DNA of 12,740 nucleotides from Microcaldota archaeon. GTDB taxonomy: Archaea; Micrarchaeota; Micrarchaeia; Anstonellales; Bilamarchaeaceae. Where the stretch lies: assembly GCA_018813445.1 (NCBI GenBank), contig JAHJBR010000034.1, positions 1-12,740 of the forward strand, read 5' to 3'. The notes under the pieces were generated by a model. It made no database searches. It was not told where the DNA came from and worked only from the letters and a program-made list of their open reading frames with translations. Made by a program: the position numbers and the translations under genes. Shown here piece by piece: positions 12,359 to 12,740 of the stretch. The first letter of the stretch is position 1; every line of letters begins with the position of its first letter.

Positions 12359-12740
12359 ATGGGAATGCTAGAGGATTTTGAACTTTTGAAAAAAAATAGG
12401 TTTGCACTGCTTCAATACGGGTGCGCGAAAACAAAGCTTGAGGCCCACCTTATTGCAAAATCAATAGGGTATCCAGTTGCGTTGAAAATAATATCAGATG
12501 AGATAACGCATAAGACGGATGTTGGCGGAGTGAAAATTGGATTAAGAAATGATGCTGCACTTTCTATAGCATATGATGAGATAATGGAAAATAGCCATGA
12601 ACATCCTATCAAAGGAATACTTGTGCAAAAAATGGCTAGGAAGGGATTAGAACTAATTATTGGAGGTAAAAAAGATCCGCAGTTCGGACATATGGTGGTG
12701 CTCGGACTTGGAGGAGTATATGTTGAAATATTTAGAGACA
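12359..12740 (+). CDS. Acyl-CoA/acetyl-CoA synthetase (ADP-forming), beta (ATP-grasp) subunit, N-terminal 127 residues
   Basis: Truncated by the right edge of the window. This subunit carries the ATP-grasp fold of the enzyme that converts acyl-CoA, ADP and phosphate to the acid, CoA and ATP, a substrate-level phosphorylation typical of fermenting archaea. Hallmarks of the ATP-grasp_5 family are visible: GYPVALKIISDEITHKTDVGGVKIGL (about 42-67, with the HKTDVGGV phosphohistidine-accepting region), IKGILVQKM (about 84-92), GLELIIGGKKDPQFGHMVVLGLGG (about 96-119) and VEIFRD at the cut. Archaeal beta subunits are about 230 residues, so roughly half is here. Start: ATG 12359, with ATG 12365 also possible; no strong ribosome-binding site is seen. 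It probably shares a transcript with the MFS gene. Confidence 0.92.
   Translation, partial: MGMLEDFELLKKNRFALLQYGCAKTKLEAHLIAKSIGYPVALKIISDEITHKTDVGGVKIGLRNDAALSIAYDEIMENSHEHPIKGILVQKMARKGLELIIGGKKDPQFGHMVVLGLGGVYVEIFRD

Noticed and set aside
1..12740. CRISPR array, insertion sequence, integrase or attachment site
   Set aside because: No regularly spaced direct repeats, no transposase or integrase coding sequence, and no duplicated tRNA 3' end were seen in the window.

Overview
This is a compact, AT-rich archaeal window. The evidence is an archaeal gene set (aCPSF2-type beta-CASP nuclease, stand-alone TRAM protein, RtcA, the beta subunit of an ADP-forming acyl-CoA synthetase, a DUF92 membrane protein), TTTATAAA-type promoters placed about 25-27 nt before start codons (leaderless or nearly so), GGTGATC ribosome-binding sites, and a tRNA with archaeal bulge-helix-bulge introns. 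Several gene ends overlap. A small-genome lineage such as Micrarchaeota or Diapherotrites would fit, but that placement is a guess from style and not something the sequence proves.

Layout. 1-1558 (-): 5' two thirds of a type II (Ca2+-type) P-type ATPase, cut by the window edge, with a possible operator over its start. 1653-2946 (+): three small membrane proteins, DUF4870-like / DUF4234 / DUF4870-like. 3005-4456 (+): cysteinyl-tRNA synthetase. 4453-6159 (-): a 568-residue protein of unknown function with a very basic second half. Nested antisense within it at 4848-5030 (+) is a tRNA-Lys(CUU) gene with two introns, one at 37/38 in the anticodon loop and one at 59/60 in the T-loop. 6245-6496 (+): small winged-helix regulator, divergent from the 568-residue gene and convergent with an uncharacterised 151-residue protein (6493-6948, -). 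6949-7223: intergenic stretch with a strong promoter and a foldable stretch that may be a small RNA, followed by the RtcA promoter. 7224-8806 (+): rtcA and a DUF92 gene, 2 nt apart. 8807-8996: regulatory stretch with several inverted repeats, one enclosing the TATA box of the TRAM gene (8997-9428, +). 9414-10931 (-): BofA-like membrane protein followed by the aCPSF2-like nuclease. 10982-12337 (+): MFS transporter sharing one A/T-rich promoter element with the BofA-like gene. 12359-12740 (+): start of an ATP-grasp acyl-CoA synthetase (ADP-forming) beta subunit.

How the genes fit together. RtcA (RNA 3'-end cyclisation), TRAM (RNA chaperone-like), aCPSF2 (RNA cleavage), CysRS and the intron-bearing tRNA give the middle of the window an RNA-metabolism flavour, although they are in different transcription units. 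The most unusual structure is the doubly interrupted tRNA-Lys lying antisense inside a long open coding region: both intron lengths (75 and 33 nt) are multiples of three, and the two introns begin with nearly the same 16 nt.
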